This document shows positions 12,979 to 14,559 of a stretch of DNA of 14,559 nt, in pieces. The translations under genes were made by a program, and so were the position numbers. Each line of letters begins with the position of its first letter. Within the stretch, counting starts at the first letter, position 1. The notes beneath the pieces are model-generated. The model was not told where the DNA came from. It did no database searches and saw only the letters and a program-made list of their open reading frames with translations. The DNA comes from Thermoanaerobaculaceae bacterium. Its GTDB lineage: Bacteria > Acidobacteriota > Thermoanaerobaculia > Thermoanaerobaculales > Thermoanaerobaculaceae. The stretch covers positions 1 to 14,559 of the forward strand of contig JALHTD010000477.1 in assembly GCA_022865555.1 (NCBI GenBank), in the 5' to 3' direction.

Positions 12979-14403
12979 ATGATCAAGGAAAAGAACCCAA
13001 CCGCAGACGACCAGAGCTTCGCCGAGGCCCTGGCGCAGTCCTTTCAACAGGAGGAGTTCGAGATCGGGCAGTTGGTCACCGGCACCATCATGGCGGTGCA
13101 CGGCGACATCGCCCTCATCTCCGTCGGAGGCAAGTCCGAGGCGGTGATGGACCGCACCGAACTCGGGGAGCTCCGCCCGGGGGACGGGCTGGACGCGGTG
13201 ATCATCGCGCTCTCCCCCGAACTGCGGGTCTCGCACAAGCTCGCGATCGAGCGGCGCGAGCGCGAGGCGCTGCGCGGCGCCTACGAGAACGGGGTCCCGG
13301 TCGAGGGCAAGGTGACCGGCCGCAACAAGGGCGGCTACGACATCTCCATCGTCGGTCTCCGCGCGTTCTGCCCGATGTCGCAGATAGACCTCGGCTTCCC
13401 CCGCAACGTGGACGCTTACCTGGGGAAGAGCTTCCTGTTCCGCATCACCGAGCTCGCCGACGACCTCTCGTCTCTGGTGGTCTCGCGCGCGCAGGTGCTC
13501 AAGGACGAGCGCGAGGCGGCGGCCAGCGAGGTGTGGTCGCGCGTCACACCGGGCCTCGAGCTCGAGGGCAAGATCAAGAGCGTGCGTGACTTCGGCGTGT
13601 TCGTGGACCTCGGCGGCGTGGACGGCATGGTGCACATCAGCGAGCTCACGCACCGCGCGGGGGTACGCCCCTCGCAGATCGCGAAGGTCGGCGACACCGT
13701 GCGCGTCAAGGTGCTGGAGGCCGACCGCGACAAGGGCCGCATCGCGCTGTCGGTGAAGGCGCTCGAGCCGGACCCGTGGGTCGAGGTACCGAACCGCTTC
13801 GCGGCGGGCGCCTCCTTCGAGGGGACGGTTGCACGCAAGACCGACTTCGGCGTGTTCGTCGAGCTGCTGCCCGGGGTGGATGGGCTCATCCACGTCTCCC
13901 AGTTGCCGCCCGGCATGAAGCTGGATGACGAGAGCCTTGTCCCCGGCACCCCGGTGCGCGGATGGGTGCGTGAGCTTGACCTCGAGCGCCGGCGCCTGTC
14001 GCTGACGCTCCGCGAGGTGGCCCTGAGCGACCCGTGGCTCGACGCGGCCGAGCGCTACCCCGTCGACACCGCGGTGGAGGGGACCGTGGAGCGCACCGCC
14101 AACTTCGGCGTGTTCGTGCAGCTGGAGCCCGGCCTCACCGCCCTGATCCCGGCCTCGGAGACAGACGTTCCCAAGGGTGGCGATCTCGCCGCCACTTTCG
14201 CCCCCGGCTCCCGCATCTCGGCCACCGTCCTCTCGGTGGACACCCAGCGCAAGCGCATCTCCCTCTCGGTCAAGAAGGCCAAGGAGGGCAAGGCAGTCAA
14301 GGAGTACCGTCGCTGGACGGAGGACAAGAAGGTGGAACGCAAGCCGGAGGTGACCGCGTTCGGTGCCGCCCTCATAAAGGCCCTCAAGGGCAAGCAGGAC
14401 TAG
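12979..14403 (+). CDS. rpsA: S1 domain RNA-binding protein, ribosomal protein S1 type (five S1 repeats)
   Basis: A 474-residue protein with five S1 (OB-fold) repeats at about 29-95, 106-172, 192-261, 277-346 and 364-432. Repeats 3-5 carry the typical FGVFV strand (VRDFGVFVDLGGVDGMVHIS, KTDFGVFVELLPGVDGLIHV, TANFGVFVQLEPGLTALIPA). Repeats 1 and 2 are more diverged (GDIALISVGGKSEAVMDRTE, GGYDISIVGLRAFCPMSQID), as in the ribosome-binding N-terminal repeats of S1. E. coli S1 has six repeats and 557 residues, so this is a shorter form, as in many other phyla. The C-terminus (433-474) is lysine-rich. ATG 12979 has AAGGA 7 nt upstream; upstream in-frame codons 12868-12978 do not look like S1. A strong terminator follows, so it is probably monocistronic. 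It could be a paralogous S1-like protein rather than the ribosomal one. Confidence 0.88.
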   Translation: MIKEKNPTADDQSFAEALAQSFQQEEFEIGQLVTGTIMAVHGDIALISVGGKSEAVMDRTELGELRPGDGLDAVIIALSPELRVSHKLAIERREREALRGAYENGVPVEGKVTGRNKGGYDISIVGLRAFCPMSQIDLGFPRNVDAYLGKSFLFRITELADDLSSLVVSRAQVLKDEREAAASEVWSRVTPGLELEGKIKSVRDFGVFVDLGGVDGMVHISELTHRAGVRPSQIAKVGDTVRVKVLEADRDKGRIALSVKALEPDPWVEVPNRFAAGASFEGTVARKTDFGVFVELLPGVDGLIHVSQLPPGMKLDDESLVPGTPVRGWVRELDLERRRLSLTLREVALSDPWLDAAERYPVDTAVEGTVERTANFGVFVQLEPGLTALIPASETDVPKGGDLAATFAPGSRISATVLSVDTQRKRISLSVKKAKEGKAVKEYRRWTEDKKVERKPEVTAFGAALIKALKGKQD

Positions 14404-14425
14404 GTCGACCCGTGCCGTATGAGCG

Positions 14426-14458
14426 GAGGCTCCCCAACCGGGGAGCCTCGGTGTTTCT
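14426..14458 (+). terminator. Rho-independent terminator after the S1 gene
   Basis: GAGGCTCCCC (14426-14435) and GGGGAGCCTC (14440-14449) form a perfect 10-bp stem around an AACC loop, followed by GGTGTTTCT. It begins 22 nt after the S1 stop codon. Because the next gene converges from the right, the perfect stem may also serve the minus-strand histidine kinase transcript, although no T-run is seen on that side. Confidence 0.88.
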
Positions 14459-14472
14459 GGAGTGTCCCCCGC

Positions 14473-14559
14473 TCAGAGCGTGGGGCCAGCACCCGGTAGC
14501 AGGAGCGTGACGAGCGTGCCTTCGCCTTCGCGGGAGGTCAGGTTGACCGTGCCGCCGAG
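14473..14559 (-). CDS. Sensor histidine kinase, C-terminal end (runs off right edge)
   Basis: The reverse strand reads LGGTVNLTSREGEGTLVTLL, then LPGAGPTL, then a stop at 14473-14475. The pattern GGxVxxxSxxGxGTxxxxxLP is the final strand-helix region (G2-type glycine motif) of the HATPase_c domain of histidine kinases. Only 28 residues are inside the window, so the sensor and the phospho-accepting histidine cannot be seen. Convergent with the S1 gene. Confidence 0.68.
   Translation of the reverse strand, partial: LGGTVNLTSREGEGTLVTLLLPGAGPTL

Noticed and set aside
1..14559. tRNA or rRNA genes, CRISPR arrays, insertion sequences, attachment sites
   Set aside because: No repeated spacer pattern, transposase motif, terminal inverted repeats or RNA gene signature was seen by eye on either strand. 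A tRNAscan or covariance search would be decisive.

Overview
This is a GC-rich window with strong G/C preference at third codon positions. It holds eleven protein-coding loci on both strands, plus one interrupted hypothetical gene. The gene mix (a PEP/pyruvate-binding protein with a receiver-like N-terminus, a secreted protein with BACON-like and cohesin-like domains, PPK1 with CHAD and ParA) fits a high-GC Acidobacteriota or deltaproteobacterial lineage. That assignment is inference: no rRNA or other decisive phylogenetic marker is present.

Region 1 (1-2010). The start of a PEP/pyruvate-binding enzyme runs off the left edge on the minus strand. Divergent from it is the most striking object in the window, a gene at 484-2010 with an in-frame UGA at codon 48. 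The UGA sits where the first cysteine of a thioredoxin-fold CxxC motif belongs, giving U-P-I-C. The reading frame continues unbroken for 460 codons. A hairpin with a GGUCC loop begins exactly 18 nt after the UGA, which is bacterial SECIS geometry. I read this as an unannotated secreted selenoprotein: signal peptide, Sec-containing thioredoxin-like domain, a beta-rich linker, a BACON-like domain and a cohesin-like domain. A gene caller would probably annotate only 664-2010 and lose the active site.

Region 2 (2025-3305). A MgtC/SapB-DUF4010 membrane protein lies on the minus strand.

Region 3 (3466-10407) is a polyphosphate locus of two convergent transcription units. On the plus strand are a Ppx/GppA phosphatase with a C-terminal HD domain and a YfcE-like metallophosphoesterase. 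On the minus strand are ppk1, a CYTH-like/CHAD protein and a ParA-family ATPase. Their ends overlap (GTGA, then TGATG), so synthesis, a polyphosphate-binding protein and a cargo-positioning-type ATPase are probably translated as one unit. This suggests a ParA-type system that positions or segregates polyphosphate granules.

Region 4 (10464-12853) is a minus-strand operon: a DUF523-DUF1722 protein (TudS-like), a hypothetical gene interrupted by an in-frame UGA without a convincing SECIS, and a Rossmann-fold reductase-like protein. It ends in a likely hairpin terminator just upstream of the ppk1 promoter.

Region 5 (12979-14559). A five-repeat S1 RNA-binding protein (ribosomal protein S1 type) is followed by a strong intrinsic terminator. 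The C-terminal end of a sensor histidine kinase runs off the right edge on the minus strand. No tRNA, rRNA, CRISPR array or insertion sequence was seen.
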